Positions 18,025 to 27,069 of a stretch of DNA of 64,000 nt are shown one piece after another. The stretch spans positions 186,001 through 250,000 of the forward strand of contig PAJP01000025.1 in the NCBI GenBank assembly GCA_002706095.1. The letters run 5' to 3'. The stretch is from Methylophaga sp. Lineage in GTDB: Bacteria; Pseudomonadota; Gammaproteobacteria; Nitrosococcales; Methylophagaceae. Every line of letters begins with the position of its first letter. Within the stretch, counting starts at the first letter, position 1. Both the position numbers and the translations under genes were made by a program. The notes under the pieces are model-generated. The model saw only the letters and a list, made by a program, of their open reading frames with translations. It searched no databases and had not been told where the DNA came from.

Positions 18025-18993
18025 ATGAATATCAAGAAAGACGAAGACCCCATCATCATCTGGCGACTCACTGATGGAAAACCTGGCCATCAAAGTCAAT
18101 CTCAAGGTTTGGTGAATGCCTTAAAGCGCAAAATGGCCTGTCAAAGTTTTGATATTCCGGTGAGTGGTCGACTTCAACCTGTGTTCGATTTATTGAGTAC
18201 AACCTGGCCTGCAGGTCATGGGCTACCTTTACCTGATCTCATCATCGGGGCAGGTCATCGCACGCATCTTCACATGCTGGCAGCAAAAAAGGTGTATGGC
18301 GGGCAAACCATCGTCTTGATGCAGCCCAGTTTACCGGTGTCTTTTTTTGATCTTAGCTTAATACCGGAGCATGACTATTATCAAGGTCGTGGCAATGTAT
18401 TGGAAACACGAGGCGTTCTTAACCCTATTCACGCGACAGGTGCTCATCAGACCGATAAGGGACTAATCATGATTGGCGGCCCTTCCAAACACTGTGACTG
18501 GAATGAAAACCATATAACATCACAAATAACTCAGCTTTGTAAGCAAAACCCGCGTATTCACTATACGCTCACGACCTCTCCACGTACACCTGCCAACTTC
18601 GCCACTCACATGCTCAGCTTCAAATTGGCCAACCTTACTATCGTACCTTTTGAAGAAACCGATGGTAACTGGGTTTCCCGCCAATTAGCAGCAAGTTATA
18701 GTGCATGGATTAGCGAAGACTCGGTGTCTATGGTGTATGAAGCACTCACAGCACACACCGCGGTCGGTATTCTTAACATGCCCATCAAACGTGATAACCG
18801 TGTCTCACGGGGACTGAGTAAATTAGTGGGTGAAGGCTATGCTGTTCGCTTTGACAGCCTGGGCCATTATAAAAACCGTCTACAAGCTGTTCCGGGGTTC
18901 ATGGAATCAGAACGCTGTGCAGACTGGATAGCAAAACATTGGTTAGATGGCGTGCCACAAGTACAACCACAACCAATACCTCAACTCAGCTAA
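18025..18993 (+). CDS. ELM1/GtrOC1-family protein (DUF1022), probable glycosyltransferase-like
   Basis: A 322-residue protein from the ATG at 18025 (an upstream GTG at 17917 would add 36 atypical residues). It opens with the family signature WRLTDGKPGHQSQSQGL and contains LIIGAGHRTHL, and later ISEDSVSMVYEALTAHTAVGIL, reminiscent of a GT-B donor-binding region. The family is named after the plant mitochondrial fission protein ELM1, but in bacteria its members sit in LPS or glycan clusters and are likely glycosyltransferases. It is directly followed by two GT4 genes and a GT9 gene, which supports a role in LPS core or surface glycan synthesis. Confidence 0.85.
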   Translation: MNIKKDEDPIIIWRLTDGKPGHQSQSQGLVNALKRKMACQSFDIPVSGRLQPVFDLLSTTWPAGHGLPLPDLIIGAGHRTHLHMLAAKKVYGGQTIVLMQPSLPVSFFDLSLIPEHDYYQGRGNVLETRGVLNPIHATGAHQTDKGLIMIGGPSKHCDWNENHITSQITQLCKQNPRIHYTLTTSPRTPANFATHMLSFKLANLTIVPFEETDGNWVSRQLAASYSAWISEDSVSMVYEALTAHTAVGILNMPIKRDNRVSRGLSKLVGEGYAVRFDSLGHYKNRLQAVPGFMESERCADWIAKHWLDGVPQVQPQPIPQLS

Positions 18994-18999
18994 TTGCTC

Positions 19000-20121
19000 A
19001 TGACAGATCAGTTAACCGTTGTTCAGGTGTTACCTGCACTTGAATCAGGAGGTGTTGAACGAGGCACATTGGAAGTCGGCCGCTATCTGGCAAGCCTGGG
19101 GCATCGCTCGTTTGTTATTTCTTCTGGTGGCCGCTTAGTCGATACCTTACGTCAGCAAGGCAGCGAGCATATCAACTGGAACATAGGCCGTAAGTCGCTG
19201 GTGACATTCCGTCTTATCCCGAGACTACGACGCTTTCTGGTGAATAACCGTGTTGATATTTTACATGTGCGTTCACGTATGCCGGCCTGGGTATGCTATT
19301 TGACGTGGAAATCCTTACCAAAGGCATCACGACCAAAATTCATTACTACCGTTCACGGCACATACTCTGTCAACGGCTATAGCCGAATCATGACCAAAGG
19401 CGAACAGGTATTTGTTGTGTCGGAGAAAATCCGTGAATACGTTACGACTCAATACGGTGTTAAAGAAAACCTCACCCTGAATTACCGTGGTATTGACCGA
19501 CGAGAGTTTCCGTATGGATATCAGCCAGATAACGCATGGTTATCTCATTGGTATCAATGCTTCCCTCAAACACGAGGTAAGTTGTTAATTACTCTGCCAG
19601 GACGCATTACACGCTGGAAAGGACAGGCTGACTTTATAGAGATTATTGCTGAGCTAAAAAAATATTATTCTGATGTGCACGGTTTGATTGTTGGTGAAAC
19701 TAAAAAAGGAAAATCGGCTTTTTTAGGTGAATTACAACAACGTGCAACTGAACTTGGCGTTTTAAGTGATGTAAGTTTTATCGGCCACCGGAGTGATCTG
19801 AGAGAAATTATGTCAATTTCCAACATCGTCATGTCATTATCATTGCAGCCGGAAGCGTTTGGGCGAGTCAGTATAGAAGCCCTGAGTTTAGGGGTGCCGG
19901 TTATTGCTTATGCTCATGGCGGTGTGGAAGAACAACTAACGGCCGTACTGCCGGAAGGCAAAGTAAGCACGGGTGATAGAGCCGCTGTCGTCAGCTTAAG
20001 CACAAAATGGTTACTTGCACCGCCTGTTGTTCCAGAATCACATCCTTTTGTACTGGAGTCTATGTTAGAAACCACGCTATCTGTTTATAAACGCGCATTA
20101 AAACAACATTCGCCCACATGA
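19000..20121 (+). CDS. Glycosyltransferase family 4
   Basis: A 373-residue GT-B fold enzyme. The N-terminal acceptor domain starts VVQVLPALESGGVERGTLEV; the C-terminal donor domain has PGRITRWKGQADFIE and PEAFGRVSIEALSLGVPVIAYAHGGVEE, the E-x7-E region of retaining GT4 enzymes. I prefer the ATG at 19000 to the TTG at 18994. The stop overlaps the next GT start (ATGA). It likely transfers a sugar from a nucleotide donor onto LPS core or a related glycan; sugar and linkage are unknown. Confidence 0.92.
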   Translation: MTDQLTVVQVLPALESGGVERGTLEVGRYLASLGHRSFVISSGGRLVDTLRQQGSEHINWNIGRKSLVTFRLIPRLRRFLVNNRVDILHVRSRMPAWVCYLTWKSLPKASRPKFITTVHGTYSVNGYSRIMTKGEQVFVVSEKIREYVTTQYGVKENLTLNYRGIDRREFPYGYQPDNAWLSHWYQCFPQTRGKLLITLPGRITRWKGQADFIEIIAELKKYYSDVHGLIVGETKKGKSAFLGELQQRATELGVLSDVSFIGHRSDLREIMSISNIVMSLSLQPEAFGRVSIEALSLGVPVIAYAHGGVEEQLTAVLPEGKVSTGDRAAVVSLSTKWLLAPPVVPESHPFVLESMLETTLSVYKRALKQHSPT

Positions 20122-21128
20122 ACATCTGCCAATTGTTATTAAGCACAGGCGGTGGTGGGCTTGAAAAACATGTCAGAGAACTGTCTATCAGCCTCCACAA
20201 AGCCGGTCATTCTGTCAGTGTTATTGCCGACCCTCAATTTCTAGAGACCTTACCTGCACATATCCAAGGTTTTCCAGTTAATACTGAGCAAAGCCGGCGT
20301 AACCCACTTTTGTGGTTCAGCGTGCTTTATTATCTGCATAAGTCCAACGCAGATATAGTGCATGCTCAGGCTAATAAAGCGACGGCTGTACTAAATAAGT
20401 GTCGCTATTTTCATCGCGCAAAAACCGTAGGTACATTACATAACATCAAAAGCCGAGTGAAAGATTTTGCCAAGCTCGATCAGGCGATTGCGGTTAGTCA
20501 TAGTCTTCGCTCACATCTGAACATAGCGAATGCCACAACAATATATAACGGTATTTCTACCCCAAAAGTTGCACCTATTGATATCCATCAAGAGTTTGGA
20601 CTCAACCCTGAGTTACCAACATTTTGTGCCGTTGGTCGACTAGTAAAGGCAAAAGGCTTTGATTTGTTATTGGATGCCGCAGACGGCCTGGCTTTGAATT
20701 TACTGATTATCGGTGAAGGAGAAGAACGCCAATGGTTACATAGCCGAATTCAACAGATGTCAACACAGACACACTATCGTTTGGTCGGTTATCGTCCAGA
20801 TGTCAGTTCACTGATGCACGCTTGTGACGGCGTATTAATCAGCTCGAGAAGAGAAGGCTTTTCTTATGTAGTCAGTGAAGCATTATTATTAGGCAAACCC
20901 ATTTTATCTACGAATGTACCTGTCGCTAACGAAGTCCTTGATAAGGCATTAATCACACCTATCGCTGATACCCAGGCTTTTCGTCAACAGCTGGCCACAC
21001 TTAGCAAAGACATAGTGGGCTGGCAAGGTATGATGCAGAAAGCGATGCTGCTGGCTCAGCAATCAATGACACTGGAAGCCATGACGGACAATACCCTTTC
21101 TGTTTACCAGGGTTTGCTGGAACCATAA
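20118..21128 (+). CDS. Glycosyltransferase family 4
   Basis: A 336-residue GT-B enzyme beginning LLLSTGGGGLEKHVRELS, with GRLVKAKGFDLLLDA and SSRREGFSYVVSEALLLGKPILSTNVPVANE in the donor domain, the EGF...SEA signature of GT4. It overlaps the preceding GT4 gene by 4 nt and is followed 3 nt later by the GT9 gene. Like its neighbours it should add a sugar to a lipid-linked surface glycan. Confidence 0.92.
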   Translation: MNICQLLLSTGGGGLEKHVRELSISLHKAGHSVSVIADPQFLETLPAHIQGFPVNTEQSRRNPLLWFSVLYYLHKSNADIVHAQANKATAVLNKCRYFHRAKTVGTLHNIKSRVKDFAKLDQAIAVSHSLRSHLNIANATTIYNGISTPKVAPIDIHQEFGLNPELPTFCAVGRLVKAKGFDLLLDAADGLALNLLIIGEGEERQWLHSRIQQMSTQTHYRLVGYRPDVSSLMHACDGVLISSRREGFSYVVSEALLLGKPILSTNVPVANEVLDKALITPIADTQAFRQQLATLSKDIVGWQGMMQKAMLLAQQSMTLEAMTDNTLSVYQGLLEP

Positions 21129-21131
21129 TTC

Positions 21132-22028
21132 ATGACACAAGCAAATAAGATTTTGCTTATCAAGCATGGGGCATTTGGTGATCTAATTCAGGCAGACGGT
21201 ATTTTCAAAGATATCCGCCAGCACTTCCTTGATGCTGAGATTATCTTGTTGACCATGTCCCGCTATGAATCCTTAATGGTGCGTTCACCTTATATCGATA
21301 GCATCATGATAGATGATCGCCAGCCACTGAGAAGGCTGAAACACCAATTCAGGCTAAGCAGACAACTTATTCAACACCAGTTTGATCTGGTTATTGATTT
21401 ACAAAACTCGGATAGAACAGCCTTATATCAGCGCTTTTTTTTACCTGATGTTGACTGGATTAGTCGGCGTGGAGCAAAGGCGCCTGAGTCAGGTTTGAAA
21501 GGATTGAAAACCTTACTCACTCAGGCCGATATACCCACTCATCATGCTTTTTTTCCAGATGTGAAGTGGATGACGGAAAGTCACGCTATCAAATTTCTTT
21601 GGCGCCATGTTAAACAACCTTATATTGCCCTTATACCTGGTAGCTCTGCACAACATAAAGAAAAACGCTGGCCGTATTATGCCGAGCTCTCTTTTAAACT
21701 CATTGAGCTTGGATATGATGTGGTGAATATTTTGGGGCCAGATGAGCAAGATATGGCAGCAAGACTGGCAGGTTACACACCGGCAAAAGACTATGGAATG
21801 CTTAACTGGTTTGAGTTGGCAACCATTCTCAATCATGCACAGTTTGTGGTTGGTAATGATACCGGCCCCAGTCATATCGCCTCATGTTTGGGCAAACCGG
21901 GTCTTGCTCTATTCGGACCAACAACTTCTGTTGAACGATCCGAACTTCAACGTGGGGACTTTCGCGCGCTTCAGGTTAATGATTTGTATGACTTAGATGT
22001 TCATGAGGTGTTACAGCACTTGCCCTAG
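21132..22028 (+). CDS. Glycosyltransferase family 9 (heptosyltransferase-like)
   Basis: A 298-residue protein with the GT9 pattern: LLIKHGAFGDLIQADGIFKDI at the start, ALIPGSSAQHKEKRWPYYAEL in the middle and VVGNDTGPSHIASCLGKPGLALFGPT near the C-terminus, the conserved donor-binding region for ADP-heptose type transferases. It is the last gene of the plus-strand glycan operon. Its final 53 nt overlap, tail to tail, the O-antigen ligase-like gene. The specific sugar cannot be fixed from sequence. Confidence 0.92.
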   Translation: MTQANKILLIKHGAFGDLIQADGIFKDIRQHFLDAEIILLTMSRYESLMVRSPYIDSIMIDDRQPLRRLKHQFRLSRQLIQHQFDLVIDLQNSDRTALYQRFFLPDVDWISRRGAKAPESGLKGLKTLLTQADIPTHHAFFPDVKWMTESHAIKFLWRHVKQPYIALIPGSSAQHKEKRWPYYAELSFKLIELGYDVVNILGPDEQDMAARLAGYTPAKDYGMLNWFELATILNHAQFVVGNDTGPSHIASCLGKPGLALFGPTTSVERSELQRGDFRALQVNDLYDLDVHEVLQHLP

Positions 22029-23253
22029 ATATCGCCAACGCCCAGCCTACACCTAACCAAACTAAAGCTGCCACCCAGTTGCTCAGCACACTAATCCCTC
22101 CGGACAATGGCCAAAAACTGACCGTTAGTAATGCAAAGCATAATGCTGTTTGTAAGCCATTCTTAGCTTTAATACATGGCAGCAATACCTGCTTGTACAA
22201 TAAACACAGCATTACCAGAAATAAAACTAATCCAACCAGGCCTGTTTCAGCCCCCAGTTGCAGGTAGAGATTATGCGGATGGCTGCACACCATGCCTGCA
22301 CTAGCTAATAATTGCTGTTGTTCACAGACGCTTTGATAAGTATGCAAGCCACTGCCAAACCACCAATTATCCTGCCATACTTGCCAAGCGGTTTTAAAAA
22401 CCAGCCCATAATCGGATTCGGCAAATGACGATAATTTAGTACCGATACTCATGATGCTCCGATCGAGCATATCTGGAGAGATCAGTATGATCATACCCAG
22501 TGATAATGCAAAAATTACCACCATACTTAACAAGCGTCGCTGATAGTCTCGGTAGATAAACAGCATAGTTATAAACACAACAGCAGCCCCGGCACAATAA
22601 AGAATTAATGCCATTCTCTCGCCTGTAAGATAGGTGAAAACAAACCCGACACTCATAATGGTCATTAATGATGTTATTTGTCGGACGGTCGTATATTTGA
22701 ACCATGGCATAAGACAAGCGATGAATAGCACGATGAACCACAGTCGTAATAACATCGTTCCGGGAATAGGGCTTCTGAATGGCCCTGTTAAGCGTGTTTC
22801 AGTGAGACGTTCAATGCCAAACCAATCCACACCAAATAAATACTGCCATAAAGTATCAGCTACAACGAATGCCATAATAAGTGAGAGGCTGATAATAAAA
22901 TGACGTCTAATGTCACTATTATCAAAAATCCAATACGCCAATGCCATTGCAAATAAAGGCCATCTTATAAAAGTAAGCACATACTTCAAACTTTCTGATG
23001 GTTCACTACTTTGGGGTAAATTAAGTAAAATTAGATAGGCGTTAAATACTAAAAAAGCAACAAACCATGACTGCTTTAGCCATGGCCAATACTGATTTTT
23101 ATAGCTGATAAACAAAAAGGTGAATGCCACCAGAACGACTGTAATATCCGCTATTGCTCTCGAGAATAATAATAAGGCCGGTAGAAGATAAACAAAGACC
23201 TTTAAGGCAGGTGAGGGTGCGGTCAGCCTGATGGGATGCATAACGATATTCAA
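21976..23253 (-). CDS. O-antigen ligase / polymerase-like membrane protein
   Basis: A 425-residue polytopic membrane protein with about ten to twelve hydrophobic helices and a periplasmic loop of the Wzy_C/WaaL type, including GSGLHTYQSVCEQ and SHPHNLYLQLGAETGLVGL, the latter containing the His characteristic of this family. WaaL ligases move O-antigen from undecaprenyl carrier to lipid A-core in the periplasm. The convergent location beside core glycosyltransferases fits. It could instead be a Wzy-type polymerase; sequence alone does not separate them. Confidence 0.87.
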   Translation of the reverse strand: MNIVMHPIRLTAPSPALKVFVYLLPALLLFSRAIADITVVLVAFTFLFISYKNQYWPWLKQSWFVAFLVFNAYLILLNLPQSSEPSESLKYVLTFIRWPLFAMALAYWIFDNSDIRRHFIISLSLIMAFVVADTLWQYLFGVDWFGIERLTETRLTGPFRSPIPGTMLLRLWFIVLFIACLMPWFKYTTVRQITSLMTIMSVGFVFTYLTGERMALILYCAGAAVVFITMLFIYRDYQRRLLSMVVIFALSLGMIILISPDMLDRSIMSIGTKLSSFAESDYGLVFKTAWQVWQDNWWFGSGLHTYQSVCEQQQLLASAGMVCSHPHNLYLQLGAETGLVGLVLFLVMLCLLYKQVLLPCIKAKNGLQTALCFALLTVSFWPLSGGISVLSNWVAALVWLGVGWALAISRASAVTPHEHLSHTNH

Positions 23254-23340
23254 TCAAAATGGATATCGTATCCGTAATATGTGACAGTTTAGTGGCAGAC
23301 GAGTCAGCCAGACTTCAAGACTGGTTACATTAGCAGGGAA

Positions 23341-24675
23341 TTATTCAGCAGTTTGAGGTTGCGCGACGATGATGGCTGCTTCCGGTGCCTCAATAGACAA
23401 ACTTTCCATTAACCGCCCCATTGTTTCGGATAACCAGTAACAGGCGTAAATATGATCATAATAGGCATTGGCATAATCATTTCTGGCTGTTAGCAATTCA
23501 TTTTCTGTATCGAGCAAGTCCAGTAAGGTCCGTCTGCCTACATTGAACTGTTCAAAATAGGCATCACGCGTTTTCTCAGCAGCCAGCATACGTTGCTCAA
23601 GAATAGGTAAACGTCTCGACAAGGTTTCAACATTACTCCATGCCAGCCGCACATCTCTATCAACGTCACGTTTGATAATTTCGGCGTTTTGTTTGGCTTG
23701 TTCACTGAGATACTTGGTTTCTTCAATACGTGCTTTGTCAGCGCCGCCATTCAAGAGGTTGTAGTCCATGCGAATCATCGCTTGAACTTCTTTCTCATGC
23801 CCACGTGTTCCGTCGAGATTATTATCTGCTCTGGCGCTCAAATCAGCTCGCACTTGTGGATGAAATGGCGCTTTAGCTCCCTCTTGCTGGGCCAATGATG
23901 CTTCGTGATCAGACATAGCTGCCCATAGTGCTGGATGCTGTCTGTAGGCAATTTGTATGGCATCTTCAACCTTAGCCGGTGCACTGTCACAACATGACAT
24001 ACCTGGATCGGTTAGCGCTTCAGGGGCTTGCCCTACTAATCGCTCATAACGTGTTTCCGCATCTTTTAAATTACCTTCGGTAGAGCGTAAATTCGCTTCC
24101 GCTAACGCCACACGACCAGTGGTTTGATCAAGGTCTGAGCGATTGCCTACACCCGCATCTGTTCGTAACTTGATTTTATCGAAGATCTTTTCATGTTGAA
24201 TCAAGTTAGCTTGAGTGTTTTCAAGTAATTGCTGACGCTTCATTACATCAAGGTAGCTTTGTACAGTGTTCAGACCAATACTCTCCGATAAATCTGTCAC
24301 ACTGTAACCAGCAGAATTAGCTTGTGCCTGAGTTTGTTCAACTGCACTTTTTGTGGCAAAACCGTCATACAGCATTTGAGTTGCTTCAATCTCAGCCTCG
24401 CCACGAGAAAGAGATTCATGACCGGGTCTTGTTGCCGGATTTTTAGTTCGCTCAAAGCCGATCCCCAGAGTCAGATCGACTCTTGGATAGTAACCGGCTC
24501 TAGCCTGATCAACCGTTTTATCAACGCTATAACGGCGGTTTGCTTCAGCCAGAACTTCAGGATTTTGTTTTAGTGTTTTATCTACTGCTCCCTGCAGAGT
24601 TTCAGAAAAAACGGGACTGCTGGCGATAGCCGTCATAAATGCAGCAATGAGAGTAAAGCGTTGCGATGTAACCAT
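23341..24675 (-). CDS. TolC-family outer membrane efflux/secretion protein
   Basis: A 444-residue protein with a signal peptide (about 24 residues, ending VFSE) and the two-repeat outer membrane factor architecture: long heptad-rich helices, GYYPRVDLTLGIGFER in the first half and FHPQVRADLSARADNN plus ...GRRTLLDLLDTENELLTARNDY near the end. TolC/AggA-type proteins form the outer channel for type I secretion or drug efflux. It follows an OmpA-family lipoprotein gene by 20 nt, an arrangement seen in type I adhesin-export loci, but no ABC transporter or membrane fusion protein is present here. Confidence 0.92.
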   Translation of the reverse strand: MVTSQRFTLIAAFMTAIASSPVFSETLQGAVDKTLKQNPEVLAEANRRYSVDKTVDQARAGYYPRVDLTLGIGFERTKNPATRPGHESLSRGEAEIEATQMLYDGFATKSAVEQTQAQANSAGYSVTDLSESIGLNTVQSYLDVMKRQQLLENTQANLIQHEKIFDKIKLRTDAGVGNRSDLDQTTGRVALAEANLRSTEGNLKDAETRYERLVGQAPEALTDPGMSCCDSAPAKVEDAIQIAYRQHPALWAAMSDHEASLAQQEGAKAPFHPQVRADLSARADNNLDGTRGHEKEVQAMIRMDYNLLNGGADKARIEETKYLSEQAKQNAEIIKRDVDRDVRLAWSNVETLSRRLPILEQRMLAAEKTRDAYFEQFNVGRRTLLDLLDTENELLTARNDYANAYYDHIYACYWLSETMGRLMESLSIEAPEAAIIVAQPQTAE

Positions 24676-24695
24676 ATGTCTAAATGCTCCAGATA

Positions 24696-25238
24696 TTAAC
24701 GCAGATCAATCTCAACCCGGCGGTTACGTACTTCTTCAGTGCCATTTGCCGTGGGTACTTTCAGATCCGTTTCCCCTTTCCCTGACACAGAAATCTGATT
24801 GGCTTCAACACCGGCATTGATCAAATCCTGCGCTACCTTGTTAGCGCGACGCTCTGAGAGCTTTTCATTGTATGCGCTGGCGCCAAGCGTGTCTGTATGA
24901 CCGACAATTTCAACATGACGATTTTTTCTTTCCAGAATCGCTTTGTATACATCAACAGAATCACGGAGAGAGGCTGGTGTAAACGTCGTTTTGTCTAACT
25001 CAAAATAAAGCGTTGCGTGATAACGCTCTGGAACACGCACCACTTTTGGCGTGACTGCAACCACCGTTGCTTCCTGACAAAAAGGCGAACCACTATCAGA
25101 AACAGTCAGCGGCGCCTGCAAAGATTCTCGTAACTCAGACTGAGGAGTGTCTGGACCAATGGTATTGTGAATACTGCTACATGCAGATAAGGCCAAACCT
25201 ATTAAACTGGCAAATACCAGTCGATAAACAATACACAT
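24696..25238 (-). CDS. OmpA-family lipoprotein
   Basis: A 180-residue protein with a lipobox (ALSAC at about residue 19) and a C-terminal OmpA-like peptidoglycan-binding domain: FELDKTTFTP, VEIVGHTDTLGASAYNEKLSERRA and NRRVEIDL. It should tether the outer membrane to peptidoglycan. A Cys (FCQEA) lies in the linker. It is the first gene of an apparent operon with the TolC-like gene downstream. Confidence 0.9.
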   Translation of the reverse strand: MCIVYRLVFASLIGLALSACSSIHNTIGPDTPQSELRESLQAPLTVSDSGSPFCQEATVVAVTPKVVRVPERYHATLYFELDKTTFTPASLRDSVDVYKAILERKNRHVEIVGHTDTLGASAYNEKLSERRANKVAQDLINAGVEANQISVSGKGETDLKVPTANGTEEVRNRRVEIDLR

Positions 25239-25363
25239 CCTTTACTCCAGCATTCCTTTTGTGTGCTAATAGACTTTGTTAATGATAACAACAAAGTATC
25301 AATAACAGTAGAGTATTGACCTTGCTGGGTATATAGTCAACAAGCTATGCGTATCTCTTGAGC

Positions 25364-25918
25364 TTAGGGATTATCTTCATTCTTACTCAGAGTGGAATCA
25401 ATAGTGTTTAACAATTCAGGATCATCTGGCTCAACTGAACTGGCAAAGTGTTTTACCACCTGCCCATCAGCATCAACGATGTATTTATTGAAGTTCCAAT
25501 CTGGCGCTTGGCTTTGTTGATTAATTTCCCTGAAAACTGGGTTAGCACGCGAACCTGTTACATAACTTGGCGCAACCATGGTGAATGACACACCAAAGTT
25601 TTCTTTACAAATTCTCGCTGCTTCCGCTTCTGTTTTGGCTTCTTGATCAAAGTCATTGCTCGCAAAACCAATTACCACTAAACCTTTATCTTGGTATTGC
25701 TGATGTAATGACTCCAAACCACCAAATTGGCGCGTATAGCCACAGTGACTTGCGGTATTAACGACTAATAAGGTTTTATCTTTGGCTATTTCACATAAAT
25801 TCACCGTGTCATTCGAGTGAAGTTTGGGCAAGTCATAATCCATATATTGTGGGCAATCTTTTGCTTGGACAGTAGAAGCTACCATCATAAGTAAGCCAGC
25901 TTTGAACGAATTATTCAT
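25364..25918 (-). CDS. Exported glutathione peroxidase-family protein
   Basis: A 184-residue thiol peroxidase. I chose the ATG at 25918, which has GGAG upstream and begins an 18-residue signal peptide ending VQA; the frame extends upstream to 26011 without a good start. The active-site region reads NTASHCGYT, so it uses Cys, not selenocysteine, and later the conserved WNFNKYIVD (Trp) and FASNDF (Gln-equivalent region varied) are visible. Such proteins reduce hydroperoxides, usually with thioredoxin-like donors, here in the periplasm. Confidence 0.85.
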   Translation of the reverse strand: MNNSFKAGLLMMVASTVQAKDCPQYMDYDLPKLHSNDTVNLCEIAKDKTLLVVNTASHCGYTRQFGGLESLHQQYQDKGLVVIGFASNDFDQEAKTEAEAARICKENFGVSFTMVAPSYVTGSRANPVFREINQQSQAPDWNFNKYIVDADGQVVKHFASSVEPDDPELLNTIDSTLSKNEDNP

Positions 25919-26089
25919 ATTCTTTCTCCATGTATGTTTGTCTGATTTTGTCGACAGATCGATGAAAAAAATGTGATGACCGTATCCATACGGCTTATCG
26001 AAAATTGGCATCCGTAAAGCATTGTTATAAGAGAATTAAACTGCTAAATTAATGAGCACTGTTTCACAAATTTACACAAGGATCGTGTT

Positions 26090-26443
26090 TTGGAAGCCAG
26101 ATCATTATCAGAGTGCGGCGTCATATCAAATTGGGGCTTGGTAGAAGTCCAAGAAACCCAAGAACAACATATTTTTGGCCACTCCAGCCATTACGATTTT
26201 TTTATCATCACGCAAAAAGTGACTGACTTTCACTATGATTTCAAAACACGGCAAGGCTCAGCCATTACCGATTCTGGCATTCTCTACTCGCTGACGGGCA
26301 AGCCCGTCCTCTACAAGCCGAACAAACAGTTACAACTGCGTGAGTTTATGGAAAAAAACAACTGTGTGCTTGTGCCGGTGAAGATCGGTCGATTTCATTT
26401 TTTTCACCTGAATGCTTTGGCGAAAAAACTTATCCCTGAATAA
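26090..26443 (+). CDS. Small protein of unknown function
   Basis: A 117-residue frame with a TTG start preceded by AAGGAT; no in-frame ATG exists nearby. The protein is rich in His, Phe and Tyr and has two Cys (ECGV and NNCVL). It lacks a signal peptide and membrane helix. I do not recognise a domain. It is divergent from the exported glutathione peroxidase and convergent with the molybdenum cofactor gene cluster. The non-ATG start and short length keep confidence moderate. Confidence 0.5.
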   Translation: MEARSLSECGVISNWGLVEVQETQEQHIFGHSSHYDFFIITQKVTDFHYDFKTRQGSAITDSGILYSLTGKPVLYKPNKQLQLREFMEKNNCVLVPVKIGRFHFFHLNALAKKLIPE

Positions 26444-26470
26444 GTAATAAAGCCTGTATTAGTTCAGGAT

Positions 26471-27067
26471 TCATGACAGCACTGAAAGGTCCGACTTTAG
26501 ATCAATATCGGTCAAAACTGAAGACGATTTCACATTCACTTTTTCAATCAGCTTCTCGTTCTCGAGCAGAATACTTTTAGCCCCTACATCACCTGATAAT
26601 GCCAGTAATGCATCACGATAAATTTGAGAAAAAGCAACTGGATGACCACGTCTACCCTCAAAATAGGGAGCAGCGATAGGAAAGCCTTGCTCAAGCTTAT
26701 TGACCAGATTTTCAAGTATTTCTGGCTCAATCATTGGCATATCTGCCAAGCCTATCAAATAACCTTGTGATGAATGACAAGCTTCCACACCGGCAGCAAG
26801 CGAATGCCCCATACCCAACTCACTCTGTTCTGCTTTGATAAACTCAATGCTGTGATCAATAGAATGACAGGCTTCTTCAATAAGCTGATTCTCTTTGGGC
26901 GTCACCAGATAAACGCGCTCAAACACATCCAACCAGGGTGATAAAGTATGCAGTAGCAACGCTTGTGTGATGCCTTTAAATTCGACTTCTGCCAGTAACT
27001 TGTTCGATCCAAAGCGTGTTGACTTACCAGCAGCGAGAATAATCGGCGCTACCTTTTCAAGCGCCAT
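26471..27067 (-). CDS. Molybdenum cofactor nucleotidyltransferase (MocA-like)
   Basis: A 198-residue NTP-transferase opening PIILAAGKSTRFGSNKLLAEV, the G-rich nucleotide-binding loop with Lys of the MobA/MocA family, followed by IGLADMPMIEPE (metal-binding Asp) and GRRGHPVAFS. Members attach CMP (or GMP) to molybdopterin for insertion into xanthine-dehydrogenase-type enzymes. It is the last gene of a four-gene operon with XdhC and the two hydroxylase subunits, 2 nt after XdhC, so it most likely serves that enzyme. Confidence 0.9.
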   Translation of the reverse strand: MALEKVAPIILAAGKSTRFGSNKLLAEVEFKGITQALLLHTLSPWLDVFERVYLVTPKENQLIEEACHSIDHSIEFIKAEQSELGMGHSLAAGVEACHSSQGYLIGLADMPMIEPEILENLVNKLEQGFPIAAPYFEGRRGHPVAFSQIYRDALLALSGDVGAKSILLENEKLIEKVNVKSSSVLTDIDLKSDLSVLS

Positions 27068-27069
27068 GT

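Noticed and set aside
25364-25918. Selenoprotein glutathione peroxidase
   Set aside because: The active-site codon is a normal Cys codon, with no in-frame TGA.
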